Source: Mesorhizobium temperatum (GTDB lineage: Bacteria; Pseudomonadota; Alphaproteobacteria; Rhizobiales; Rhizobiaceae). From it: 64,000 bases of DNA. The stretch spans positions 372,001 through 436,000 of the forward strand of contig NZ_NPKJ01000068.1 in NCBI RefSeq assembly GCF_002284575.1. The letters are read 5' to 3'. A program made the position numbers and the translations under genes. Every line of letters begins with the position of its first letter. Position 1 is the stretch's first letter. Below are positions 36,206-44,789 of the stretch, piece by piece. A model generated the notes under the pieces. That model saw nothing but the letters and a program-made list of their open reading frames with translations, did no database searches and had not been told where the DNA came from.

Positions 36206-39190
36206 CTATTCACCGAGCGCGTCTTCGAGCAAGGCGGCAAGCTGGGCGAGATGCTTCGACATCAATCCGGTCGCCGGCGACGCGGCGGCCGGCCGGCCGG
36301 TATAGCGCACCCGCTGATGCTTGGCATCGATATGCGCCAGCACCCATTCCAGATAGGGATCGATGAACGACCAGGCGCCCATATTCTTGGGCTCCTCCTG
36401 GCACCACACCATCTCGGCGTTGCGGAAGCGTGACAGTTCGGTGATCAGCGCCTTGGCCGGGAACGGATAGAGCTGTTCGACGCGCAGCAGATAGATGTCG
36501 TTGATGCCGCGCTTCTCGCGCTCCTCGTAGAGGTCGTAATAGACCTTGCCCGAGCAGAGCACGACACGGCGGATCTTCGAATCCTTGGTGAGCTTGATCG
36601 CCTGGCCGGGGAGCTGCTGGGCATCGTCCCACAACAGCCGGTGGAACGCGCTTTCGCCCGACATCTCCGGCAGCGTCGACACCGCCCGCTTGTGGCGCAG
36701 CAGCGACTTCGGCGTCATCAGGATCAGCGGCTTGCGGAAATCCCGCTTCAACTGCCGGCGCAGGATGTGGAAGTAGTTGGCCGGCGTCGTGCAGTAGGCC
36801 ACCTGCATGTTGTCTTCGGCGCAAAGCTGCAGGAAGCGCTCGAGCCTGGCCGACGAATGCTCCGGCCCCTGGCCTTCATAGCCATGCGGCAGCAGGCAGA
36901 CGAGGCCCGACATTCTGAGCCACTTGCGCTCGCCCGACGAGATGAACTGGTCGAACACCACCTGGGCGCCGTTGGCGAAATCGCCGAACTGCGCTTCCCA
37001 AAGCGTCAACGCCTTCGGCTCGGCCAGGCTGTAGCCATATTCGAAGCCGAGCACGGCCTCTTCCGACAGCATCGAGTTGATGACTTCGAAACCGGCCTGC
37101 GCCGCCGACAGATTGTTGAGCGGAATGTAGCGTGTCTCGTCGCGCTGGTCGTAGAGCACGGAGTGGCGTTGCGAGAACGTGCCGCGCTCCGAATCCTGTC
37201 CGGACAGCCGGACCGGGTTGCCGTCGAGCAGGATGGCGCCGAAGGCCAGCGCCTCGGCCGTCGACCAGTCGATGCCTTCGCCCGACTCGATCGCCTGGCG
37301 GCGATTCTCGAGAAAGCGCAGGATCGTCTTGTGCGCCTCGAAATCCTTCGGCACCTCGGTCAGCTTCTTGCCGATTTCCTTCAGCGTCTTGACCGGCACG
37401 GCGGTCTTGCCGCGCCGCTGTTCGTCCTGGTTGTCGGCCGTGCGCAGGCCCGACCAGGCGCCATCCAGCCAGTCGGCCTTGTTGGGCTTGTAATGCTGGC
37501 CGACCTCGAATTCCTGCTCGAGATGTGCCCGCCAGTCGGCCTTCATCTTGTCGAATTCGGTCTGGGTGATGTGGCCTTCGGTGATCAGCCGGTCGGCATA
37601 GATCTGCACCGTCGTCTTGTGGCGGCGGATGTTGCTGTACATGATCGGCTGGGTGAAGGCCGGCTCGTCGCCCTCATTGTGGCCGAAGCGGCGGTAGCAG
37701 AACATGTCGACCACGACAGGCTTGTGGAACTTCATGCGGAATTCGATCGCCACCTTGGTGGCGTGGACCACGGCTTCCGGATCGTCGCCATTGACGTGGA
37801 AGATGGGCGCCTCGATCATCTTGGCCACATCCGACGGATAGGGCGACGAGCGCGAGAAGCGCGGATTGGTGGTGAAGCCGATCTGGTTGTTGATGATGAA
37901 ATGCAGTGTGCCGGCGACGCGGTGGCCGCGCAGGCCCGACAGGCCGAGGATTTCGGCAATCACGCCCTGGCCGGCAAAGGCGGCGTCGCCATGCAGGAGC
38001 AGCGGCAGCACCTTGGCGCGCTCTTCCAGCGGCACGATCTCCTCGCGGCTGCGGCCGAACAGGGAGTCCTGCTTAGCCCGCGCCTTGCCCATCACCACCG
38101 GATCGACGATTTCCAGATGCGAGGGATTGGCGGTCAGCGACAGGTGCACCTTGTTGCCGTCGAACTCGCGGTCCGACGAAGCACCGAGATGGTACTTCAC
38201 GTCGCCCGAGCCCTCGACCTCGTCGGGTGCGGCCGAGCCGCCCTTGAACTCGTGGAAGATGGCGCGGTGCGGCTTGGCCATCACCTGGGAGAGCACGTTC
38301 AGCCGGCCGCGATGCGCCATGCCCAGCACGATCTCCTTCATGCCAAGCTGGCCGCCGCGCTTGACGATCTGCTCCAGCGCCGGGATCAGCGCCTCTGCGC
38401 CGTCGAGGCCGAAGCGCTTGGTGCCCTTGTACTTGACGTCGATGAACTGCTCAAAGCCTTCGGCCTCGACCAGCTTCTGCAGGATCGCCTTCTTGCCGGC
38501 GGCGGTGAAGGAGATCTCCTTGTCGGTGCCCTCGATGCGCGCCTGGATCCAGGCCTTCTCCTCGGGATCGGAAATATGCATGAACTCGACGCCGAGCGTC
38601 GAGCAATAGGTGCGGGTCAATATGTCGAGCATCTGCCGGATGGTGCCGAATTCGAGCCCGAGCACGTTGTCGAGGAAGATCGGGCGGTCGTAGTCGGCGG
38701 CGGTGAAGCCGTAATTTTCCGGCGACAGCTCGTTGTAATCCTCGAGCTTGGCAATGCCGAGCGGATCGAGATTGGCGTGCAAATGGCCACGCATGCGGTA
38801 GGCGCGGATCATCATGATGGCGCGCACGGAATCGCGCGTCGCCTGATGCACGTCGGCGTCGGAAAGGGAGACGCCGTTCATCACCGCCTTGTGCTGGACC
38901 TTCTTCTCGATGTGCTTCTCGACGATGCCCCAATTGCCGTCGAGCGCCGACACCAATTCGCCATTGGCCTGCAGCGGCCACGACGGCTTGGCCCATGAGG
39001 CGCCCTTGGCATTCTTGCGGACATCGCCGGCATCGTCCTTCAGCGCCGCGAAGAAATCCTGCCATTCGGGATTGACGGATTCGGGATCGTCCTCATAGGC
39101 GGCGTAGAGCGCGTCGATATAGTCGGCATTGCCGCCATAGAGGAAAGAGGTAAGCGAAAACTGGTCGTTGGCCTGATCTTGTCGTGACAT
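36206..39190 (-). CDS. sucA: 2-oxoglutarate dehydrogenase E1 component
   Basis: Thiamine-dependent decarboxylase that feeds the succinyl group to SucB. The 994 residues begin with the E1o-type N-terminus (SFLYGGNADYIDALYAAYEDD), which docks on E2, and contain the TPP site GDAAFAGQGVIAE and HNEGDEPAFTQP. The length fits alphaproteobacterial SucA. Its ribosome binding site (AGGAT) lies inside the last codons of the upstream unknown gene at 39194, so the two are probably translationally coupled. Confidence 0.97.
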   Translation of the reverse strand: MSRQDQANDQFSLTSFLYGGNADYIDALYAAYEDDPESVNPEWQDFFAALKDDAGDVRKNAKGASWAKPSWPLQANGELVSALDGNWGIVEKHIEKKVQHKAVMNGVSLSDADVHQATRDSVRAIMMIRAYRMRGHLHANLDPLGIAKLEDYNELSPENYGFTAADYDRPIFLDNVLGLEFGTIRQMLDILTRTYCSTLGVEFMHISDPEEKAWIQARIEGTDKEISFTAAGKKAILQKLVEAEGFEQFIDVKYKGTKRFGLDGAEALIPALEQIVKRGGQLGMKEIVLGMAHRGRLNVLSQVMAKPHRAIFHEFKGGSAAPDEVEGSGDVKYHLGASSDREFDGNKVHLSLTANPSHLEIVDPVVMGKARAKQDSLFGRSREEIVPLEERAKVLPLLLHGDAAFAGQGVIAEILGLSGLRGHRVAGTLHFIINNQIGFTTNPRFSRSSPYPSDVAKMIEAPIFHVNGDDPEAVVHATKVAIEFRMKFHKPVVVDMFCYRRFGHNEGDEPAFTQPIMYSNIRRHKTTVQIYADRLITEGHITQTEFDKMKADWRAHLEQEFEVGQHYKPNKADWLDGAWSGLRTADNQDEQRRGKTAVPVKTLKEIGKKLTEVPKDFEAHKTILRFLENRRQAIESGEGIDWSTAEALAFGAILLDGNPVRLSGQDSERGTFSQRHSVLYDQRDETRYIPLNNLSAAQAGFEVINSMLSEEAVLGFEYGYSLAEPKALTLWEAQFGDFANGAQVVFDQFISSGERKWLRMSGLVCLLPHGYEGQGPEHSSARLERFLQLCAEDNMQVAYCTTPANYFHILRRQLKRDFRKPLILMTPKSLLRHKRAVSTLPEMSGESAFHRLLWDDAQQLPGQAIKLTKDSKIRRVVLCSGKVYYDLYEEREKRGINDIYLLRVEQLYPFPAKALITELSRFRNAEMVWCQEEPKNMGAWSFIDPYLEWVLAHIDAKHQRVRYTGRPAAASPATGLMSKHLAQLAALLEDALGE

Positions 39191-39193
39191 GGC

Positions 39194-40039
39194 TCACAAC
39201 ATCCTTTCGTTCAACTGGACGGACATCCGGAGTGGATAGAGTAAGAAGCCCGCATCAGTGAAGATTTCGCAGTCGCTACTGCTTGTTTCAACGCCGATAA
39301 AATCAGCGCCAAGTCCGTCGCGACCACCATTGAAGATACTGCCGGTCACGGAGAACCCATCAAAAAACCGGCTGGATCTGTAATCGCCGCGAAGGCAGCG
39401 CCATACAATTTTTGAAAGTAATGCTTGACGACTGATCTCTCTGAACCGATCGTCATAAAATGAGTGCAAGGCAAAATCAGTATATGTCCTCGACCCAACA
39501 TCACTCCAACGGAGATGCATCAAGCATCCCGAGCAATCCCTATGCTGAAGGAAAACCTCGTTCAGCATTGGAGTGCCTAACTTGTTGCTCTGGTCAAGCA
39601 AGCGCGCTGTTATCTTGCTATGCGACTCTCTTGTCGCTTCGATATTCTCGGGCATAACCAGAATTTCGGGACAGCGATTGGCGGTTTTGATAACCTCGTA
39701 TGATGCGCGCGCTGCTGCAGACTTATTCGACAGAAGCTCATCCGCCACCGGTTGCCAGCCTGATATTTCGAGCTTTTCCAGTGTCTCTTGGTACAGCTTC
39801 CCGAAATTAGGAACCCAGCCAATTGAGCCCGGTACAAGTATGCTAAGTAGTGCCGATATCGAAGCCTCAAATGCAGCCAATTCCAGAGTCGATAGCCCGT
39901 CGGTTGGCAGCGGACGCGGCGACAGCTTGTCCCCTGTAAACCTTGTGATTGCTCCAACGTACGCATCGAGCGACTGCTGATTGCGTGCTGACAAGCTATC
40001 ACGCAGAGCCTCGAAGTTTTGTTCAAGTCTTTCGAACAT
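39194..40039 (-). CDS. Unknown protein between sucD and sucA
   Basis: A 281-residue hydrophilic protein that I do not recognise. It has no signal peptide or membrane segment, six or more cysteines (including RDCSGCLMHLRW) and a predicted helical N-terminal half. Base composition is lower than its neighbours: 29 of 60 bases are G/C at 39241-39300 and 32 of 60 at 39661-39720. It sits 9 bases after sucD and 3 bases before sucA on the same strand. A Met one codon earlier (40042) is possible. The gene looks acquired and well packed into the operon. Confidence 0.72.
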   Translation of the reverse strand: MFERLEQNFEALRDSLSARNQQSLDAYVGAITRFTGDKLSPRPLPTDGLSTLELAAFEASISALLSILVPGSIGWVPNFGKLYQETLEKLEISGWQPVADELLSNKSAAARASYEVIKTANRCPEILVMPENIEATRESHSKITARLLDQSNKLGTPMLNEVFLQHRDCSGCLMHLRWSDVGSRTYTDFALHSFYDDRFREISRQALLSKIVWRCLRGDYRSSRFFDGFSVTGSIFNGGRDGLGADFIGVETSSSDCEIFTDAGFLLYPLRMSVQLNERML

Positions 40040-40048
40040 CACAGTTCG

Positions 40049-40951
40049 TCACCCTTTGATGGCCTCGACCAGCGTCGTGCCGAGCCGGGCCGGCGATGGC
40101 GAAACCTTTATCCCGGCCGATTCCATGGCCGCGATCTTGTCCTCGGCGCCGCCCTTGCCGCCGGAGATGACCGCGCCCGCATGACCCATGGTGCGGCCAG
40201 CCGGGGCGGTGCGCCCGGCGATGAAACCGGCCATCGGCTTCTTGCGGCCACGCTTGGCTTCGTCCTTGAGGAACTGCGCGGCGTCTTCCTCGGCCGAGCC
40301 GCCGATCTCGCCGATCATGATGATCGATTGGGTCTCGTCGTCGGCGAGGAACATCTCCAGCACGTCGATGAACTCCGTGCCTTTGACGGGGTCGCCACCG
40401 ATGCCGACGGCGGTGGTCTGCCCGAGGCCAACATTGGTGGTCTGGAACACTGCCTCATAGGTAAGCGTTCCCGAGCGGGAAACAACGCCGACCGAGCCCT
40501 TGCGGAAGATGTTGCCGGGCATGATGCCGATCTTGCATTCGTTGGGGGTCAGCACGCCCGGGCAGTTGGGGCCAATGAGCCGCGAAGTCGAGCGGTCGAG
40601 CCGCGCCTTGACCTTGATCATGTCGATCACCGGGATGCCCTCGGTGATGCAGACGATCAGCGGGATCTCGGCTTCGATCGCTTCCAGGATCGCCTCGGCG
40701 GCGCCCGCCGGCGGCACATAGACGACAGACGCATTGGCACCGGTCGTTGCCTTGCCTTCGGCAACCGTGGAAAAGATCGGCAGGCTCTCGCCGTTGGCGC
40801 CGGTCCACGTCTCGCCACCCTTCTTGGGGTGGATGCCGCCGACCATTTTTGTCCCGTGATAGGCCAGCGCCTGCTCGGTATGGAACGTCCCGGTCTTGCC
40901 GGTGAGGCCCTGCACCAGCACCTTGGTGTTCTTGTCGACGAGAATGGACAT
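40049..40951 (-). CDS. sucD: Succinyl-CoA synthetase alpha subunit
   Basis: With SucC converts succinyl-CoA to succinate, making ATP or GTP. The 300 residues begin with the CoA-binding domain (KVLVQGLTGKTGTFHTEQA) and carry the phosphorylated histidine in GHAGAVISGG near residue 257. The start at 40951 gives the normal length. In most rhizobia sucD directly follows sucC and precedes sucA; here it is separated from sucC by about 1.4 kb of extra genes and from sucA by an unknown gene. Confidence 0.96.
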   Translation of the reverse strand: MSILVDKNTKVLVQGLTGKTGTFHTEQALAYHGTKMVGGIHPKKGGETWTGANGESLPIFSTVAEGKATTGANASVVYVPPAGAAEAILEAIEAEIPLIVCITEGIPVIDMIKVKARLDRSTSRLIGPNCPGVLTPNECKIGIMPGNIFRKGSVGVVSRSGTLTYEAVFQTTNVGLGQTTAVGIGGDPVKGTEFIDVLEMFLADDETQSIIMIGEIGGSAEEDAAQFLKDEAKRGRKKPMAGFIAGRTAPAGRTMGHAGAVISGGKGGAEDKIAAMESAGIKVSPSPARLGTTLVEAIKG

Positions 40952-40965
40952 TTTTTGCGACCTGA

Positions 40966-41160
40966 TCAGTGAGTGCGGAAGGGGTTGATGGCGACTACGG
41001 AGCCGTAAGTCTGTCCGTGGTTGAGGTCTTCGGTGTAAAGTGTCTTGACGCCAAGGCGCTCGGCGGCGGCGATGATTGCGCCACACTCCGCTCGCTTGGA
41101 ATCGTGTCCGATGGCGGCATGGACGAGCATGTTCGGGTCGAGGAAGCACTCAGCGGTCAT
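40966..41160 (-). pseudogene. VapC-type PIN toxin, internally deleted
   Basis: The frame starts like a PIN toxin (MTAECFLDPNMLVHAAIGHD) and then jumps to the C-terminal end (IIAAAERLGVKTLYTEDLNH, then GSVVAINPF). Only 64 residues remain of the usual 130-140, so the middle of the fold, including most catalytic acids, is gone while the reading frame is kept. It overlaps the antitoxin gene by 11 bases in the normal vapBC manner. It is almost certainly inactive. Confidence 0.82.
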
Positions 41161-41380
41161 GGAGAGCTGCCCGGTTCCAATTCTTGCCGCCCATGTCGCC
41201 TGCAGCTTCGTAGGCAAGCCTAAGCAGGGCTAGCCGAGCCCCGTCGTTGGTACGACGCTTCGCGGCCACTGTCGCGAAAAACTCTCGCACCATGTCATTG
41301 ACGGTCGTTCCCTGCTCGGCGGCCGCCTGCTTGACCTGCTCCAGAACCTCGTCTTCGACGGCCAGAGTGATGTTCTTCAT
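41150..41380 (-). CDS. VapB-type antitoxin
   Basis: A 76-residue antitoxin with an N-terminal ribbon-helix-helix-like part (MKNITLAVEDEVLEQVKQAA) and a C-terminal tail with GGKNWNRAALHDR, the typical toxin-binding end. GAGGAAGAGAA precedes the ATG at 41380. It appears intact although its toxin partner is deleted. It would now be an orphan and might only autoregulate or act as a spare antitoxin. Confidence 0.82.
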   Translation of the reverse strand: MKNITLAVEDEVLEQVKQAAAEQGTTVNDMVREFFATVAAKRRTNDGARLALLRLAYEAAGDMGGKNWNRAALHDR

Positions 41381-41402
41381 TTCTCTTCCTCGCACAAGCT
41401 CC

Positions 41403-41774
41403 CTAAAGCCGCTTGAGATCGGCGACGGTGAGGTCGCTCTTGGCGTTGCCGGTGTTGAGCGTCGTCGCCGGCTCGAACATCAGCACCACCGGCTCCTCGC
41501 TCAGCGAGCGCGGCCGGTGCTCGACGGCGCGCGGCACGACAATGAACTCGCCGCTGCCAAGCTCCACCGTGCCGTCGCGGAAATCGATGGCGATGCGGCC
41601 GCGCAGCACCAGGAACGCTTCGTCCTCATTGTCATGCGCGTGCCAGTCGAAGACATCGCCGAACTTGGCGATCTTGACCTGGGCGTCGTTGACGTCGCCG
41701 GCGATATGCGGATCGAAGACCTTTTTGATCTTCTGATCCGCCGCCTCGACGAGATTTATCTTATGCGGAGGCAC
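41403..41774 (-). CDS. Cupin-domain protein
   Basis: A 123-residue single-domain cupin. Motif 1 is DWHAHDNEDEAFLVLRG (two His and one Glu as metal ligands) and motif 2 is FIVVPRAVEHRPRS. The start is GTG at 41774, with GAAGGG upstream. No enzyme activity can be assigned. It lies within the TCA operon, 22 bases before vapB, between sucC and sucD. Confidence 0.87.
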   Translation of the reverse strand: MPPHKINLVEAADQKIKKVFDPHIAGDVNDAQVKIAKFGDVFDWHAHDNEDEAFLVLRGRIAIDFRDGTVELGSGEFIVVPRAVEHRPRSLSEEPVVLMFEPATTLNTGNAKSDLTVADLKRL

Positions 41775-41810
41775 CAGATTAGCCCTTCACGCTTGTGAAT
41801 GGAGGGAGGG

Positions 41811-42368
41811 TCATAGTGGATTCCCCACTTGAGGCCGAGGAGTTCCAAAACGAAAAACTCCACTGAACTTTTCGTCTACCGGCTTGTCGCCGAAGGTCCC
41901 AATAACAAGGCATGCGGCGCTGTCGTCCCCAGCAGCCTGGCACTCCTTGTTTGCGTAAATCCGGACGTAGTTTTGGTCCGCTAGATCGCCAAGAATCTCC
42001 TCCTTTGGCACCTCGATCAAACCCCGCGAGCGAGCGTAGTCATCGAACTCTGCCATTCGAATCGTAGTTCCGAAGATCTCACAGATATCGAGCAAAGACT
42101 TATTCCCATTTGATCCTGCCGCCTTGAGTATGACAAACGGCGCCGAGAGAGTTCCAGTGCTCGTTCGATCAAACGTCTTTCTGCCACGGTCGTCAGAATC
42201 GATCGAAAATCCATTCTCGATCGTCAATTGCTCCGCCTTGGTCAAATCGCCGTTTGATGCGATACAGATATTCTTATAGAGCACCATTGCATCCGAAATC
42301 TCTTCCGCGTGCGCCGGCAGGGCGAAGCAGCCGAGTCCAATTGCACACAGAAGTCGGGTAGAGATCAT
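41811..42368 (-). CDS. Low-GC exported protein of unknown function
   Basis: A 185-residue protein with a signal peptide (LLCAIGLGCFALPAHA) and a mature part with four cysteines, two near the ends (YKNICIAS; CQAAGDDSAACLVIG). I do not recognise a family. Its GC content is clearly low: 26 of 60 at 42061-42120 and 25 of 60 at 42241-42300. It begins 10 bases after the sucC stop, in the same direction, with an AAGG site in the gap. I infer a horizontally acquired gene that reads from the operon promoter. Confidence 0.75.
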   Translation of the reverse strand: MISTRLLCAIGLGCFALPAHAEEISDAMVLYKNICIASNGDLTKAEQLTIENGFSIDSDDRGRKTFDRTSTGTLSAPFVILKAAGSNGNKSLLDICEIFGTTIRMAEFDDYARSRGLIEVPKEEILGDLADQNYVRIYANKECQAAGDDSAACLVIGTFGDKPVDEKFSGVFRFGTPRPQVGNPL

Positions 42369-42378
42369 CGACTGCCTT

Positions 42379-43572
42379 TCAGCCCTTCACCGCCGCGACA
42401 ATCTTCTTCGCCGCATCGTCGAGGTCGTCGGCCGAGACGACGTTGAGCCCGCTGTCGTTGATGATCTTCTTGCCGAGCTCGGCATTGGTGCCTTCGAGCC
42501 GCACCACCAGCGGCACCTGCAGCCCGACTTCCTTGACTGCTGCGATCACGCCCTCGGCGATGATGTCGCACTTCATGATGCCGCCAAAAATGTTGATCAG
42601 GATGCCCTTGACCGCCGGATCCTTGGTGATGATCTTGAACGCCGCCGTCACCTTCTCCTTCGACGCACCGCCGCCGACATCGAGGAAGTTGGCGGGTTCG
42701 GCGCCATAGAGCTTGATGATGTCCATCGTCGCCATGGCGAGGCCGGCGCCGTTGACCATGCAGCCGATATTGCCGTCGAGCGCGACATAGGCGAGGTCGT
42801 GTTTCGACGCCTCGATCTCCTTCTCGTCCTCTTCGGTGATGTCGCGCAACTCCATCACGTCGGGATGGCGAAACAACGCGTTGTTGTCGAACGACACTTT
42901 TGCGTCGAGCACGCGCAGCCGGCCGTTCTTCATGACGATCAACGGGTTGACCTCGAGCAGGCTCATGTCCTTCTCGAGAAAGGCTTTGTAGAGGATCGGG
43001 AACAGCGTCTCGCCGTCCTTGGCGGCGTCGCCGTCAAGCTTCAGCGCGCCGTTGAGTTCTTTCAAATCAGCCGCCGTCACACCCTTTTCCGGGTCGATGG
43101 CGACGGTGATGATCTTTTCCGGTGTGTCATGGGCCACCGCCTCGATGTCCATGCCGCCTTCGGTCGAAACGACGAAGGCGATGCGGCCGACCGAGCGGTC
43201 GACCAGCAGCGACAGATAGAGCTCGCGCTCGATGTCGGCGCCGTCCTCGATATAGAGGCGGTTGACCTGCTTGCCCGCCGGGCCGGTCTGCTTGGTGACC
43301 AGAGTGTGGCCAAGCATTTCCTTGGCGTTGGCGACCACTTCGGCCACCGACTTCGCCAGCCTGACGCCGCCCTTGGCATCGGGGCCGAGTTCCCTAAACT
43401 TGCCCTTGCCGCGGCCGCCGGCATGGATCTGGCTCTTCACCACATAGAGCGGGCCGGGCAACGCCTTGGCGGCGGCTTCCGCCTCGCTTGCCTCGAACAC
43501 CGGCACGCCTTCGGCCACCGGTGCGCCAAAGCCCTTCAGCAGTGCCTTGCCCTGATATTCATGGATGTTCAT
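42379..43572 (-). CDS. sucC: Succinyl-CoA synthetase beta subunit
   Basis: ATP-grasp subunit of succinyl-CoA synthetase. The 397 residues start MNIHEYQGKALLKGFG, show KSQIHAGGRGKGKF in the ATP-grasp fold and end with VPLVVRLEGTNAELGKKII. The start at 43572 is the conserved one; the frame upstream is not similar. It follows mdh by 31 bases. Confidence 0.96.
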   Translation of the reverse strand: MNIHEYQGKALLKGFGAPVAEGVPVFEASEAEAAAKALPGPLYVVKSQIHAGGRGKGKFRELGPDAKGGVRLAKSVAEVVANAKEMLGHTLVTKQTGPAGKQVNRLYIEDGADIERELYLSLLVDRSVGRIAFVVSTEGGMDIEAVAHDTPEKIITVAIDPEKGVTAADLKELNGALKLDGDAAKDGETLFPILYKAFLEKDMSLLEVNPLIVMKNGRLRVLDAKVSFDNNALFRHPDVMELRDITEEDEKEIEASKHDLAYVALDGNIGCMVNGAGLAMATMDIIKLYGAEPANFLDVGGGASKEKVTAAFKIITKDPAVKGILINIFGGIMKCDIIAEGVIAAVKEVGLQVPLVVRLEGTNAELGKKIINDSGLNVVSADDLDDAAKKIVAAVKG

Positions 43573-43603
43573 GCTAGATATCTCCGGGTCACTTGGCGGC
43601 GGA

Positions 43604-44572
43604 TCACTTGGCGGCGAGTTGCGGAGCGATCTTGACGCAGGCCTCGCACAGGCCCTGCACCGCCGCCACCGAATTGTCGAACATCTTCTGCTCGGTCTTG
43701 CCGAGCTCGATCTCGATGACGCGCTCGACACCGCCGGCGCCGATCACCACCGGCACGCCGACATAGGTGTTCTTGACACCATACTGGCCGGAGAGATGCG
43801 CAGCACAGGGCAACACGCGCTTCTTGTCCTTGAGATAGGCTTCTGCCATGGCGATCGCCGAGGCGGCCGGTGCGTAGAAGGCCGAGCCGGTCTTGAGGAG
43901 GCCGACGATCTCGGCGCCGCCGTCTCGGGTGCGCTGCACGATCTGGTCGAGCTTTTCCTTCGAGGTCCAGCCCATCTTGATGAGGTCGGGCAGCGGGATG
44001 CCGGCGACCGTCGAATAGCGGATCATCGGCACCATGGAATCGCCATGGCCGCCGAGCACGAAAGCGGTGACATCCTCGACCGACACCTTGAACTCCTCGG
44101 CCAGGAAGTAGCGGAAGCGCGAACTGTCCAGCACACCGGCCATGCCGACGACATGGCTCTTCGGCAGTCCGGAGAACTTCTGCAGCGCCCAGACCATGGC
44201 GTCGAGCGGGTTGGTGATGCAGATGACGAAGGCTTTCGGCGAGTATTTCTTGAGACCCGCGCCAACCTGCTCCATGACCTTCAGATTGATGCCGAGAAGG
44301 TCGTCGCGGCTCATGCCGGGCTTACGCGGCACGCCGGCGGTGACGATGCAGACGTCGGCGCCCTCGATGCCGGCATAATCGTTGACGCCGACCAGCCTGG
44401 AGTCGAAGCCATCGACCGGCGACGACTGCGCGATATCCAGCCCCTTGCCTTGCGGGATGCCCTCGGCGATATCGAACAACACAACGTCGCCGAGATCCTT
44501 GAGGCCGATCATGTGGGCGAGCGTGCCGCCGATCATGCCCGAGCCGATGAGCGCTATCTTATTGCGTGCCAT
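43604..44572 (-). CDS. mdh: Malate dehydrogenase
   Basis: Oxidises malate to oxaloacetate with NAD. The 322 residues begin with the NAD motif IALIGSGMIGG, have the substrate loop VPRKPGMSRDDLL and the catalytic His in GGHGDSMVPM. It belongs to the LDH-like type common in alphaproteobacteria. It is first gene of the long TCA operon, with a 217-base upstream region that should hold the promoter. Confidence 0.96.
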   Translation of the reverse strand: MARNKIALIGSGMIGGTLAHMIGLKDLGDVVLFDIAEGIPQGKGLDIAQSSPVDGFDSRLVGVNDYAGIEGADVCIVTAGVPRKPGMSRDDLLGINLKVMEQVGAGLKKYSPKAFVICITNPLDAMVWALQKFSGLPKSHVVGMAGVLDSSRFRYFLAEEFKVSVEDVTAFVLGGHGDSMVPMIRYSTVAGIPLPDLIKMGWTSKEKLDQIVQRTRDGGAEIVGLLKTGSAFYAPAASAIAMAEAYLKDKKRVLPCAAHLSGQYGVKNTYVGVPVVIGAGGVERVIEIELGKTEQKMFDNSVAAVQGLCEACVKIAPQLAAK

Positions 44573-44789
44573 GTGAGGATGTTGTCCCTTTAGACTGTGA
44601 CGGCGCCATGACGGCGTCGAAGAAGCGGGCCGGAATGCTGCGGGGAAGCCGGAATTTTCGCCGCCCCCAATAGCCCCAGCGCGGAAGAAATTCAAACGAT
44701 TATTTTGGAGTGAACAATTTCAATCGGTTAGAAACAACGGGAATTACGTAAGCGTCAAAGAATTGAGCCCGGCTCAGGAAAGCTACGCA

